The notes under the pieces: model-generated | What the model saw: the letters and a program-made list of their open reading frames with translations, nothing else | The model's database searches: none | What the model was told of the DNA's origin: nothing | Assembly (NCBI GenBank): GCA_958295665.1 | Contig: OY282560.1 | Location: 54,312,333-54,376,332, forward strand | Length of the DNA: 64,000 nt | From: Tipula vernalis | Taxonomy: Eukaryota > Arthropoda > Insecta > Diptera > Tipulidae | Direction: 5' to 3' | Program-made: the position numbers and the translations under genes | Part shown: one piece after another, positions 23,966-36,906 of the stretch | Layout: each line of letters starts with the position of its first letter | Position numbering within the stretch: the stretch's first letter is position 1

Positions 23966-26900
23966 AGCAATTACAGGTCCCGAAACCTATTGATAGAGGT
24001 ATCAACCATCGAAATCGGAGCATTTTAGATTTTTGCCGCACAAAAACTTGTGGGCTATAGCACAGTTGATTTTCAATAAAATTGAATTTTCTAAGAAATG
24101 TTTAGAAATAATCGAGCAATCAAAATGAAAATTGTCACAGCAATTACAGGTCCCGAAACCTATTGATAGAGGTATCAACCATCGAAATCGGAGCATTTTA
24201 GATTTTTGCCGCTAAAAACTTGTGGGCTATAGCACAGTTGATTTTCAATAAAATTGAATTTTCTAAGAAATGTTTAGAAATAATCGAGCAATCAAAATGA
24301 AAATTGTCACAGCAATTACAAATCCCGAAACCTATTGATAGAGGTATCAACCATTGAAATCGAAGCATTTTAGATTTTTGCCGCACAAAAACTTGTGGGC
24401 TATAGCACAGTTAATTTTCAATAAAATTGAATTTTCTAAGAAATGTTTAGAAATAATCGAGCAATCAAAATGAAAATTGTCACAGCAATTACAAATCCCG
24501 AAACCTATTGATAGAGGTATCAACCATTGAAATCGAAGCATTTTAGATTTTTGCCGCACAAAAACTTGTGGGCTATAGCACAGTTAATTTTCAATAAAAT
24601 TGAATTTTCTAAGAAATGTTTAGAAATAATCGAGCAATCAAAATGAAAATTGTCACAGCAATTACAAATCCCGAAACCTATTGATAGAGGTATCAACCAT
24701 CGAAATCGGAGCATTTTAGATTTTTGCCGCACAAAAACTTGTGGGCTATAGCACAGTTAATTTTCAATAAAATTGAATTTTCTAAGAAATGTTTAGAAAT
24801 AATCGAGCAATCAAAATGAAAATTGTCACAGCAATTACAGGTCCCGAAACCTATTGATAGAGGTATCAACCATCGAAATCGGAGCATTTTAGATTTTTGC
24901 CGCTAAAAACTTGTGGGCTATAGCACAGTTGATTTTCAATAAAATTGAATTTTCTAAGAAATGTTTAGAAATAATCGAGCAATCAAAAGGAAAATTGTCA
25001 CAGCAATTACAAATCCCGAAACCTATTGATAGAGGTATCAACCATTGAAATCGAAGCATTTTAGATTTTTGCCGCACAAAAACTTGTGGGCTATAGCACA
25101 GTTAATTTTCAATAAAATTGAATTTTCTAAGAAATGTTTAGAAATAATCGAGCAATCAAAATGAAAATTGTCACAGCAATTACAAATCCCGAAACCTATT
25201 GATAGAGGTATCAACCATCGAAATCGAAGCATTTTAGATTTTTGCCGCACAAAAACTTGTGGGCTATAGCACAGTTAATTTTCAATAAAATTGAATTTTC
25301 TAAGAAATGTTTAGAAATAATCGAGCAATCAAAATGAAAATTGTCACAGCAATTACAGGTCCCGAAACCTATTGATAGAGGTATCAACCATCGAAATCGG
25401 AGCATTTTAGATTTTAGCCGCTAAAAACTTGTGGGCTATAGCACAGTTGATTTTCAATAAAATTGAATTTTCTAAGAAATGTTTAGAAATAATCGAGCAA
25501 TCAAAATGAAAATTGTCACAGCAATTACAGGTCCCGAAACCTATTGATAGAGGTATCAACCATCGAAATCGGAGCATTTTAGATTTTTGCCGCTAAAAAC
25601 TTGTGGGCTATAGCACAGTTGATTTTCAATAAAATTGAATTTTCTAAGAAATGTTTAGAAATAATCGAGCAATCAAAAGGAAAATTGTCACAGCAATTAC
25701 AAATCCCGAAACCTATTGATAGAGGTATCAACCATTGAAATCGAAGCATTTTAGATTTTTGCCGCACAAAAACTTGTGGGCTATAGCACAGTTAATTTTC
25801 AATAAAATTGAATTTTCTAAGAAATGTTTAGAAATAATCGAGCAATCAAAATGAAAATTGTCACAGCAATTACAAATCCCGAAACCTATTGATAGAGGTA
25901 TCAACCATCGAAATCGAAGCATTTTAGATTTTTGCCGCACAAAAACTTGTGGGCTATAGCACAGTTAATTTTCAATAAAATTGAATTTTCTAAGAAATGT
26001 TTAGAAATAATCGAGCAATCAAAATGAAAATTGTCACAGCAATTACAGGTCCCGAAACCTATTGATAGAGGTATCAACCATCGAAATCGGAGCATTTTAG
26101 ATTTTTGCCGCTAAAAACTTGTGGGCTATAGCACAGTTGATTTTCAATAAAATTGAATTTTCTAAGAAATGTTTAGAAATAATCGAGCAATCAAAATGAA
26201 AATTGTCACAGCAATTACAGGTCCCGAAACCTATTGATAGAGGTATCAACCATCGAAATCGAAGCATTTTAGATTTTTGCCGCACAAAAACTTGTGGGCT
26301 ATAGCACAGTTAATTTTCAATAAAATTGAATTTTCTAAGAAATGTTTAGAAATAATCGAGCAATCAAAATGAAAATTGTCACAGCAATTACAAATCCCGA
26401 AACCTATTGATAGAGGTATCAACCATCGAAATCGAAGCATTTTAGATTTTTGCCGCACAAAAACTTGTGGGCTATAGCACAGTTAATTTTCAATAAAATT
26501 GAATTTTCTAAGAAATGTTTAGAAATAATCGAGCAATCAAAATGAAAATTGTCACAGCAATTACAGGTCCCGAAACCTATTGATAGAGGTATCAACCATC
26601 GAAATCGGAGCATTTTAGATTTTTGCCGCACAAAAACTTGTGGGCTATAGCACAGTTAATTTTCAATAAAATTGAATTTTCTAAGAAATGTTTAGAAATA
26701 ATCGAGCAATCAAAATGAAAATTGTCACAGCAATTACAAATCCCGAAACCTATTGATAGAGGTATCAACCATCGAAATCGAAGCATTTTAGATTTTTGCC
26801 GCACAAAAACTTGTGGGCTATAGCACAGTTGATTTTCAATAAAATTGAATTTTCTAAGAAATGTTTAGAAATAATCGAGCAATCAAAATGAAAATTGTCA

Positions 26901-27417
26901 CAGCAATTACAGGTCCCGAAACCTATTGATAGAGGTATCAACCATCGAAATCGGAGCATTTTAGATTTTAGCCGCTAAAAACTTGTGGGCTATAGCACAG
27001 TTGATTTTCAATAAAATTGAATTTTCTAAGAAATGTTTAGAAATAATCGAGCAATCAAAATGAAAATTGTCACAGCAATTACAGGTCCCGAAACCTATTG
27101 ATAGAGGTATCAACCATCGAAATCGGAGCATTTTAGATTTTTGCCGCTAAAAACTTGTGGGCTATAGCACAGTTGATTTTCAATAAAATTGAATTTTCTA
27201 AGAAATGTTTAGAAATAATCGAGCAATCAAAATGAAAATTGTCACAGCAATTACAGGTCCCGAAACCTATTGATAGAGGTATCAACCATCGAAATCGGAG
27301 CATTTTAGATTTTAGCCGCTAAAAACTTGTGGGCTATAGCACAGTTGATTTTCAATAAAATTGAATTTTCTAAGAAATGTTTAGAAATAATCGAGCAATC
27401 AAAATGAAAATTGTCAC

Positions 27418-28451
27418 AGCAATTACAGGTCCCGAAACCTATTGATAGAGGTATCAACCATCGAAATCGGAGCATTTTAGATTTTTGCCGCTAAAAACTT
27501 GTGGGCTATAGCACAGTTGATTTTCAATAAAATTGAATTTTCTAAGAAATGTTTAGAAATAATCGAGCAATCAAAAGGAAAATTGTCACAGCAATTACAA
27601 ATCCCGAAACCTATTGATAGAGGTATCAACCATTGAAATCGAAGCATTTTAGATTTTTGCCGCACAAAAACTTGTGGGCTATAGCACAGTTAATTTTCAA
27701 TAAAATTGAATTTTCTAAGAAATGTTTAGAAATAATCGAGCAATCAAAATGAAAATTGTCACAGCAATTACAAATCCCGAAACCTATTGATAGAGGTATC
27801 AACCATCGAAATCGAAGCATTTTAGATTTTTGCCGCACAAAAACTTGTGGGCTATAGCACAGTTAATTTTCAATAAAATTGAATTTTCTAAGAAATGTTT
27901 AGAAATAATCGAGCAATCAAAATGAAAATTGTCACAGCAATTACAGGTCCCGAAACCTATTGATAGAGGTATCAACCATCGAAATCGGAGCATTTTAGAT
28001 TTTTGCCGCTAAAAACTTGTGGGCTATAGCACAGTTGATTTTCAATAAAATTGAATTTTCTAAGAAATGTTTAGAAATAATCGAGCAATCAAAATGAAAA
28101 TTGTCACAGCAATTACAGGTCCCGAAACCTATTGATAGAGGTATCAACCATCGAAATCGGAGCATTTTAGATTTTAGCTGCTAAAAACTTGTGGGCTATA
28201 GCACAGTTGATTTTCAATAAAATTGAATTTTCTAAGAAATGTTTAGAAATAATCGAGCAATCAAAATGAAAATTGTCACAGCAATTACAGGTCCCGAAAC
28301 CTATTGATAGAGGTATCAACCATCGAAATCGGAGCATTTTAGATTTTTGCCGCTAAAAACTTGTGGGCTATAGCACAGTTGATTTTCAATAAAATTGAAT
28401 TTTCTAAGAAATGTTTAGAAATAATCGAGCAATCAAAATGAAAATTGTCAC
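27418..28451 (+). repeat. Six-monomer version of the 862-bp pentamer
   Basis: Monomers start at 27418, 27590, 27763, 27936, 28108 and 28280. The order is ggtccc with the rare aaaaggaaaattg, then aatccc/cattg, aatccc/catcgaaatcga, ggtccc, and ggtccc with ttttagctgct. One extra ggtccc monomer follows. Without that extra unit it matches the pentamers that come next. Confidence 0.88.
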
Positions 28452-29313
28452 AGCAATTACAGGTCCCGAAACCTATTGATAGAGGTATCAACCATCGAAA
28501 TCGGAGCATTTTAGATTTTTGCCGCTAAAAACTTGTGGGCTATAGCACAGTTGATTTTCAATAAAATTGAATTTTCTAAGAAATGTTTAGAAATAATCGA
28601 GCAATCAAAAGGAAAATTGTCACAGCAATTACAAATCCCGAAACCTATTGATAGAGGTATCAACCATTGAAATCGAAGCATTTTAGATTTTTGCCGCACA
28701 AAAACTTGTGGGCTATAGCACAGTTAATTTTCAATAAAATTGAATTTTCTAAGAAATGTTTAGAAATAATCGAGCAATCAAAATGAAAATTGTCACAGCA
28801 ATTACAAATCCCGAAACCTATTGATAGAGGTATCAACCATCGAAATCGAAGCATTTTAGATTTTTGCCGCACAAAAACTTGTGGGCTATAGCACAGTTAA
28901 TTTTCAATAAAATTGAATTTTCTAAGAAATGTTTAGAAATAATCGAGCAATCAAAATGAAAATTGTCACAGCAATTACAGGTCCCGAAACCTATTGATAG
29001 AGGTATCAACCATCGAAATCGGAGCATTTTAGATTTTTGCCGCTAAAAACTTGTGGGCTATAGCACAGTTGATTTTCAATAAAATTGAATTTTCTAAGAA
29101 ATGTTTAGAAATAATCGAGCAATCAAAATGAAAATTGTCACAGCAATTACAGGTCCCGAAACCTATTGATAGAGGTATCAACCATCGAAATCGGAGCATT
29201 TTAGATTTTAGCTGCTAAAAACTTGTGGGCTATAGCACAGTTGATTTTCAATAAAATTGAATTTTCTAAGAAATGTTTAGAAATAATCGAGCAATCAAAA
29301 TGAAAATTGTCAC
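28452..29313 (+). repeat. 862-bp pentamer HOR, copy 1
   Basis: Five monomers of 172, 173, 173, 172 and 172 bp start at 28452, 28624, 28797, 28970 and 29142. The diagnostic changes are aaaaggaaaattg at the end of the first and ttttagctgct in the fifth (tagctg at 29209). The unit repeats at exactly 862 bp. Confidence 0.92.
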
Positions 29314-30175
29314 AGCAATTACAGGTCCCGAAACCTATTGATAGAGGTATCAACCATCGAAATCGGAGCATTTTAGATTTTTGCCGCTAAAAACTTGTGG
29401 GCTATAGCACAGTTGATTTTCAATAAAATTGAATTTTCTAAGAAATGTTTAGAAATAATCGAGCAATCAAAAGGAAAATTGGCACAGCAATTACAAATCC
29501 CGAAACCTATTGATAGAGGTATCAACCATTGAAATCGAAGCATTTTAGATTTTTGCCGCACAAAAACTTGTGGGCTATAGCACAGTTAATTTTCAATAAA
29601 ATTGAATTTTCTAAGAAATGTTTAGAAATAATCGAGCAATCAAAATGAAAATTGTCACAGCAATTACAAATCCCGAAACCTATTGATAGAGGTATCAACC
29701 ATCGAAATCGAAGCATTTTAGATTTTTGCCGCACAAAAACTTGTGGGCTATAGCACAGTTAATTTTCAATAAAATTGAATTTTCTAAGAAATGTTTAGAA
29801 ATAATCGAGCAATCAAAATGAAAATTGTCACAGCAATTACAGGTCCCGAAACCTATTGATAGAGGTATCAACCATCGAAATCGGAGCATTTTAGATTTTT
29901 GCCGCTAAAAACTTGTGGGCTATAGCACAGTTGATTTTCAATAAAATTGAATTTTCTAAGAAATGTTTAGAAATAATCGAGCAATCAAAATGAAAATTGT
30001 CACAGCAATTACAGGTCCCGAAACCTATTGATAGAGGTATCAACCATCGAAATCGGAGCATTTTAGATTTTAGCTGCTAAAAACTTGTGGGCTATAGCAC
30101 AGTTGATTTTCAATAAAATTGAATTTTCTAAGAAATGTTTAGAAATAATCGAGCAATCAAAATGAAAATTGTCAC
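29314..30175 (+). repeat. 862-bp pentamer HOR, copy 2
   Basis: The monomer order is the same as in copy 1, with tagctg at 30071. A private substitution turns ttgtcacag into ttggcacag at about 29481. I noticed no other difference from copy 1. Confidence 0.92.
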
Positions 30176-31037
30176 AGCAATTACAGGTCCCGAAACCTAT
30201 TGATAGAGGTATCAACCATCGAAATCGGAGCATTTTAGATTTTTGCCGCTAAAAACTTGTGGGCTATAGCACAGTTGATTTTCAATAAAATTGAATTTTC
30301 TAAGAAATGTTTAGAAATAATCGAGCAATCAAAAGGAAAATTGTCACAGCAATTACAAATCCCGAAACCTATTGATAGAGGTATCAACCATTGAAATCGA
30401 AGCATTTTAGATTTTTGCCGCACAAAAACTTGTGGGCTATAGCACAGTTAATTTTCAATAAAATTGAATTTTCTAAGAAATGTTTAGAAATAATCGAGCA
30501 ATCAAAATGAAAATTGTCACAGCAATTACAAATCCCGAAACCTATTGATAGAGGTATCAACCATCGAAATCGAAGCATTTTAGATTTTTGCCGCACAAAA
30601 ACTTGTGGGCTATAGCACAGTTAATTTTCAATAAAATTGAATTTTCTAAGAAATGTTTAGAAATAATCGAGCAATCAAAATGAAAATTGTCACAGCAATT
30701 ACAGGTCCCGAAACCTATTGATAGAGGTATCAACCATCGAAATCGGAGCATTTTAGATTTTTGCCGCTAAAAACTTGTGGGCTATAGCACAGTTGATTTT
30801 CAATAAAATTGAATTTTCTAAGAAATGTTTAGAAATAATCGAGCAATCAAAATGAAAATTGTCACAGCAATTACAGGTCCCGAAACCTATTGATAGAGGT
30901 ATCAACCATCGAAATCGGAACATTTTAGATTTTAGCTGCTAAAAACTTGTGGGCTATAGCACAGTTGATTTTCAATAAAATTGAATTTTCTAAGAAATGT
31001 TTAGAAATAATCGAGCAATCAAAATGAAAATTGTCAC
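30176..31037 (+). repeat. 862-bp pentamer HOR, copy 3
   Basis: The monomer order is the same, with tagctg at 30933. A private change in the fifth monomer turns tcggagcatt into tcggaacatt at about 30920. The next unit, from 31038, keeps the order but has lost the aaaagg marker, so the uniform pentamer run ends here. Confidence 0.9.
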
Positions 31038-31555
31038 AGCAATTACAGGTCCCGAAACCTATTGATAGAGGTATCAACCATCGAAATCGGAGCATTTTAG
31101 ATTTTTGCCGCTAAAAACTTGTGGGCTATAGCACAGTTGATTTTCAATAAAATTGAATTTTCTAAGAAATGTTTAGAAATAATCGAGCAATCAAAATGAA
31201 AATTGTCACAGCAATTACAAATCCCGAAACCTATTGATAGAGGTATCAACCATTGAAATCGAAGCATTTTAGATTTTTGCCGCACAAAAACTTGTGGGCT
31301 ATAGCACAGTTAATTTTCAATAAAATTGAATTTTCTAAGAAATGTTTAGAAATAATCGAGCAATCAAAATGAAAATTGTCACAGCAATTACAAATCCCGA
31401 AACCTATTGATAGAGGTATCAACCATCGAAATCGAAGCATTTTAGATTTTTGCCGCACAAAAACTTGTGGGCTATAGCACAGTTAATTTTCAATAAAATT
31501 GAATTTTCTAAGAAATGTTTAGAAATAATCGAGCAATCAAAATGAAAATTGTCAC

Positions 31556-33798
31556 AGCAATTACAAATCCCGAAACCTATTGATAGAGGTATCAACCATC
31601 GAAATCGAAGCATTTTAGATTTTTGCCGCACAAAAACTTGTGGGCTATAGCACAGTTGATTTTCAATAAAATTGAATTTTCTAAGAAATGTTTAGAAATA
31701 ATCGAGCAATCAAAATAAAAATTGTCACAGCAATTACAGGTCCCGAAACCTATTGATAGAGGTATCAACCATCGAAATCGGAGCATTTTAGATTTTTGCC
31801 GCTAAAAACTTGTGGGCTATAGCACAGTTGATTTTCAATAAAATTGAATATTCTAAGAAATGTTTAGAAATAATCGAGCAATCAAAATGAAAATTGTCAC
31901 AGCAATTACAAATCCCGAAACCTATTGATAGAGGTATCAACCATCGAAATCGAAGCATTTTAGATTTTTGCCGCACAAAAACTTGTGGGCTATAGCACAG
32001 TTAATTTTCAATAAAATTGAATTTTCTAAGAAATGTTTAGAAATAATCGAGCAATCAAAATGAAAATTGTCACAGCAATTACAAATCCCGAAACCTATTG
32101 ATAGAGGTATCAACCATCGAAATCGAAGCATTTTAGATTTTTGCCGCACAAAAACTTGTGGGCTATAGCACAGTTGATTTTCAATAAAATTGAATTTTCT
32201 AAGAAATGTTTAGAAATAATCGAGCAATCAAAATGAAAATTGTCACAGCAATTACAGGTCCCGAAACCTATTGATAGAGGTATCAACCATCGAAATCGGA
32301 GCATTTTAGATTTTTGCCGCTAAAAACTTGTGGGCTATAGCACAGTTGATTTTCAATAAAATTGAATTTTCTAAGAAATGTTTAGAAATAATCGAGCAAT
32401 CAAAATGAAAATTGTCACAGCAATTACAGGTCCCGAAACCTATTGATAGAGGTATCAACCATCGAAATCGGAGCATTTTAGATTTTTGCCGCTAAAAACT
32501 TGTGGGCTATAGCACAGTTGATTTTCAATAAAATTGAATTTTCTAAGAAATGTTTAGAAATAATCGAGCAATCAAAATGAAAATTGTCACAGCAATTACA
32601 AATCCTTAAACCTATTGATAGAGGTATCAACCATTGAAATCGAAGCATTTTAGATTTTTGTCGCACAAAAACTTGTGGGCTATAGCACAGTTAATTTTCA
32701 ATAAAATTGAATTTTCTAAGAAATGTTTAGAAATAATCGAGCAATCAAAATGAAAATTGTCACAGCAATTACAAATCCCGAAACCTATTGATAGAGGTAT
32801 CAACCATCGAAATCGAAGCATTTTAGATTTTTGCCGCACAAAAACTTGTGGGCTATAGCACAGTTAATTTTCAATAAAATTGAATTTTCTAAGAAATGTT
32901 TAGAAATAATCGAGCAATCAAAATGAAAATTGTCACAGCAATTACAGGTCCCGAAACCTATTGATAGAGGTATCAACCATCGAAATCGGAGCATTTTAGA
33001 TTTTTGCCGCTAAAAACTTGTGGGCTATAGCACAGTTGATTTTCAATAAAATTGAATTTTCTAAGAAATGTTTAGAAATAATCGAGCAATCAAAATGAAA
33101 ATTCTCACAGCAATTACAGGTCCCGAAACCTATTGATAGAGGTATCAACCATCGAAATCGGAGCATTTTAGATTTTAGCCGCTAAAAACTTGTGGGCTAT
33201 AGCACAGTTGATTTTCAATAAAATTGAATTTTCTAAGAAATGTTTAGAAATAATCGAGCAATCAAAATGAAAATTGTCACAGCAATTACAGGTCCCGAAA
33301 CCTATTGATAGAGGTATCAACCATCGAAATCGAAGCATTTTAGATTTTTGCCGCTAAAAACTTGTGGGCTATAGCACAGTTGATTTTCAATAAAATTGAA
33401 TTTTCTAAGAAATGTTTAGAAATAATCGAGCAATCAAAATGAAAATTGTCACAGCAATTACAAATCCCGAAACCTATTGATAGAGGTATCAACCATTGAA
33501 ATCGAAGCATTTTAGATTTTTGCCGCACAAAAACTTGTGGGCTATAGCACAGTTAATTTTCAATAAAATTGAATTTTCTAAGAAATGTTTAGAAATAATC
33601 GAGCAATCAAAATGAAAATTGTCACAGCAATTACAAATCCCGAAACCTATTGATAGAGGTATCAACCATCGAAATCGAAGCATTTTAGATTTTTGCCGCA
33701 CAAAAACTTGTGGGCTATAGCACAGTTAATTTTCAATAAAATTGAATTTTCTAAGAAATGTTTAGAAATAATCGAGCAATCAAAATGAAAATTGTCAC
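31556..33798 (+). repeat. Kilobase-scale duplication, copy 1
   Basis: This segment shares rare markers in the same order with 34318-36733. They are caaaataaaaattg at 31711 (matching 34473) and aatccttaaacc at 32601 (matching 35536). The marker spacing is 2762 bp at the left and 2935 bp at the right. The two copies therefore differ by exactly one 173-bp monomer gained or lost between those markers. Confidence 0.88.
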
Positions 33799-34490
33799 AG
33801 CAATTACAAATCCCGAAACCTATTGATAGAGGTATCAACCATTGAAATCGAAGCATTTTAGATTTTTGCCGCACAAAAACTTGTGGGCTATAGCACAGTT
33901 AATTTTCAATAAAATTGAATTTTCTAAGAAATGTTTAGAAATAATCGAGCAATCAAAATGAAAATTGTCACAGCAATTACAAATCCCGAAACCTATTGAT
34001 AGAGGTATCAACCATCGAAATCGAAGCATTTTAGATTTTTGCCGCACAAAAACTTGTGGGCTATAGCACAGTTGATTTTCAATAAAATTGAATTTTCTAA
34101 GAAATGTTTAGAAATAATCGAGCAATCAAAATGAAAATTGTCACAGCAATTACAAATCCCGAAACCTATTGATAGAGGTATCAACCATTGAAATCGAAGC
34201 ATTTTAGATTTTTGCCGCACAAAAACTTGTGGGCTATAGCACAGTTAATTTTCAATAAAATTGAATTTTCTAAGAAATGTTTAGAAATAATCGAGCAATC
34301 AAAATGAAAATTGTCACAGCAATTACAAATCCCGAAACCTATTGATAGAGGTATCAACCATCGAAATCGAAGCATTTTAGATTTTTGCCGCACAAAAACT
34401 TGTGGGCTATAGCACAGTTGATTTTCAATAAAATTGAATTTTCTAAGAAATGTTTAGAAATAATCGAGCAATCAAAATAAAAATTGTCAC
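33453..34490 (+). repeat. 346-bp dimer HOR, three copies
   Basis: Two 173-bp monomer types alternate: aatccc/cattgaaatcga (from 33453, 33799 and 34145) and aatccc/catcgaaatcga (from 33626, 33972 and 34318). The spacing is exactly 346 bp. The tract overlaps the ends of the two kilobase-scale duplications on either side, so dimer expansion may have separated them. Confidence 0.85.
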
Positions 34491-36733
34491 AGCAATTACA
34501 GGTCCCGAAACCTATTGATAGAGGTATCAACCATCGAAATCGGAGCATTTTAGATTTTTGCCGCTAAAAACTTGTGGGCTATAGCACAGTTGATTTTCAA
34601 TAAAATTGAATATTCTAAGAAATGTTTAGAAATAATCGAGCAATCAAAATGAAAATTGTCACAGCAATTACAAATCCCGAAACCTATTGATAGAGGTATC
34701 AACCATCGAAATCGAAGCATTTTAGATTTTTGCCGCACAAAAACTTGTGGGCTATAGCACAGTTAATTTTCAATAAAATTGAATTTTCTTAGAAATGTTT
34801 AGAAATAATCGAGCAATCAAAATGAAAATTGTCACAGCAATTACAAATCCCGAAACCTATTGATAGAGGTATCAACCATCGAAATCGAAGCATTTTAGAT
34901 TTTTGCCGCACAAAAACTTGTGGGCTATAGCACAGTTAATTTTCAATAAAATTGAATTTTCTAAGAAATGTTTAGAAATAATCGAGCAATCAAAATGAAA
35001 ATTGTCACAGCAATTACAAATCCCGAAACCTATTGATAGAGGTATCAACCATCGAAATCGAAGCATTTTAGATTTTTGCCGCACAAAAACTTGTGGGCTA
35101 TAGCACAGTTGATTTTCAATAAAATTGAATTTTCTAAGAAATGTTTAGAAATAATCGAGCAATCAAAATGAAAATTGTCACAGCAATTACAGGTCCCGAA
35201 ACCTATTGATAGAGGTATCAACCATCGAAATCGGAGCATTTTAGATTTTTGCCGCTAAAAACTTGTGGGCTATAGCACAGTTGATTTTCAATAAAATTGA
35301 ATTTTCTAAGAAATGTTTAGAAATAATCGAGCAATCAAAATGAAAATTGTCACAGCAATTACAGGTCCCGAAACCTATTGATAGAGGTATCAACCATCGA
35401 AATCGGAGCATTTTAGATTTTTGCCGCTAAAAACTTGTGGGCTATAGCACAGTTGATTTTCAATAAAATTGAATTTTCTAAGAAATGTTTAGAAATAATC
35501 GAGCAATCAAAATGAAAATTGTCACAGCAATTACAAATCCTTAAACCTATTGATAGAGGTATCAACCATTGAAATCGAAGCATTTTAGATTTTTGCCGCA
35601 CAAAAACTTGTGGGCTATAGCACAGTTAATTTTCAATAAAATTGAATTTTCTAAGAAATGTTTAGAAATAATCGAGCAATCAAAATGAAAATTGTCACAG
35701 CAATTACAAATCCCGAAACCTATTGATAGAGGTATCAACCATCGAAATCGAAGCATTTTAGATTTTTGCCGCACAAAAACTTGTGGGCTATAGCACAGTT
35801 AATTTTCAATAAAATTGAATTTTCTAAGAAATGTTTAGAAATAATCGAGCAATCAAAATGAAAATTGTCACAGCAATTACAGGTCCCGAAACCTATTGAT
35901 AGAGGTATCAACCATCGAAATCGGAGCATTTTAGATTTTTGCCGCTAAAAACTTGTGGGCTATAGCACAGTTGATTTTCAATAAAATTGAATTTTCTAAG
36001 AAATGTTTAGAAATAATCGAGCAATCAAAATGAAAATTGTCACAGCAATTACAGGTCCCGAAACCTATTGATAGAGGTATCAACCATCGAAATCGGAGCA
36101 TTTTAGATTTTAGCCGCTAAAAACTTGTGGGCTATAGCACAGTTGATTTTCAATAAAATTGAATTTTCTAAGAAATGTTTAGAAATAATCGAGCAATCAA
36201 AATGAAAATTGTCACAGCAATTACAGGTCCCGAAACCTATTGATAGAGGTATCAACCATCGAAATCGAAGCATTTTAGATTTTTGCCGCTAAAAACTTGT
36301 GGGCTATAGCACAGTTGATTTTCAATAAAATTGAATTTTCTAAGAAATGTTTAGAAATAATCGAGCAATCAAAATGAAAATTGTCACAGCAATTACAAAT
36401 CCCGAAACCTATTGATAGAGGTATCAACCATTGAAATCGAAGCATTTTAGATTTTTGCCGCACAAAAACTTGTGGGCTATAGCACAGTTAATTTTCAATA
36501 AAATTGAATTTTCTAAGAAATGTTTAGAAATAATCGAGCAATCAAAATGAAAATTGTCACAGCAATTACAAATCCCGAAACCTATTGATAGAGGTATCAA
36601 CCATCGAAATCGAAGCATTTTAGATTTTTGCCGCACAAAAACTTGTGGGCTATAGCACAGTTAATTTTCAATAAAATTGAATTTTCTAAGAAATGTTTAG
36701 AAATAATCGAGCAATCAAAATGAAAATTGTCAC
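34318..36733 (+). repeat. Kilobase-scale duplication, copy 2
   Basis: This is the partner of 31556-33798, 2416 bp against 2243 bp, with one additional monomer. A private change turns ttttctaag into ttttcttag at about 34790. The copies stop matching at 36734, where this side has a catcgaaatcga monomer and the first copy has cattgaaatcga. Confidence 0.88.
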
Positions 36734-36906
36734 AGCAATTACAAATCCCGAAACCTATTGATAGAGGTATCAACCATCGAAATCGAAGCATTTTAGATTT
36801 TTGCCGCACAAAAACTTGTGGGCTATAGCACAGTTAATTTTCAATAAAATTGAATTTTCTAAGAAATGTTTAGAAATAATCGAGCAATCAAAATGAAAAT
36901 TGTCAC

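Larger units (their letters stand above)
15680..24138 (+). repeat. Array domain B, transition zone (about 49 monomers)
   Basis: Both variant sets coexist here. The catcgta(a/g)tcgg monomers typical of the left side persist to about 24.0 kb. The cattgaaatcga variant typical of the right side first appears at about 17633. The 173-bp class rises to roughly 60%. Three copies of a gccgccc/gccgctc block lie at 15680, 20858 and 23447. The domain looks like an interface where two homogenised sub-families have been mixed by recombination; that reading is inference. Confidence 0.75.

Noticed and set aside
27418..31037. Transposable element or insertion boundary at domain changes
   Set aside because: Monomer phase continues without break through every domain and HOR edge. 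No terminal repeats, target-site duplications or unique sequence were seen.
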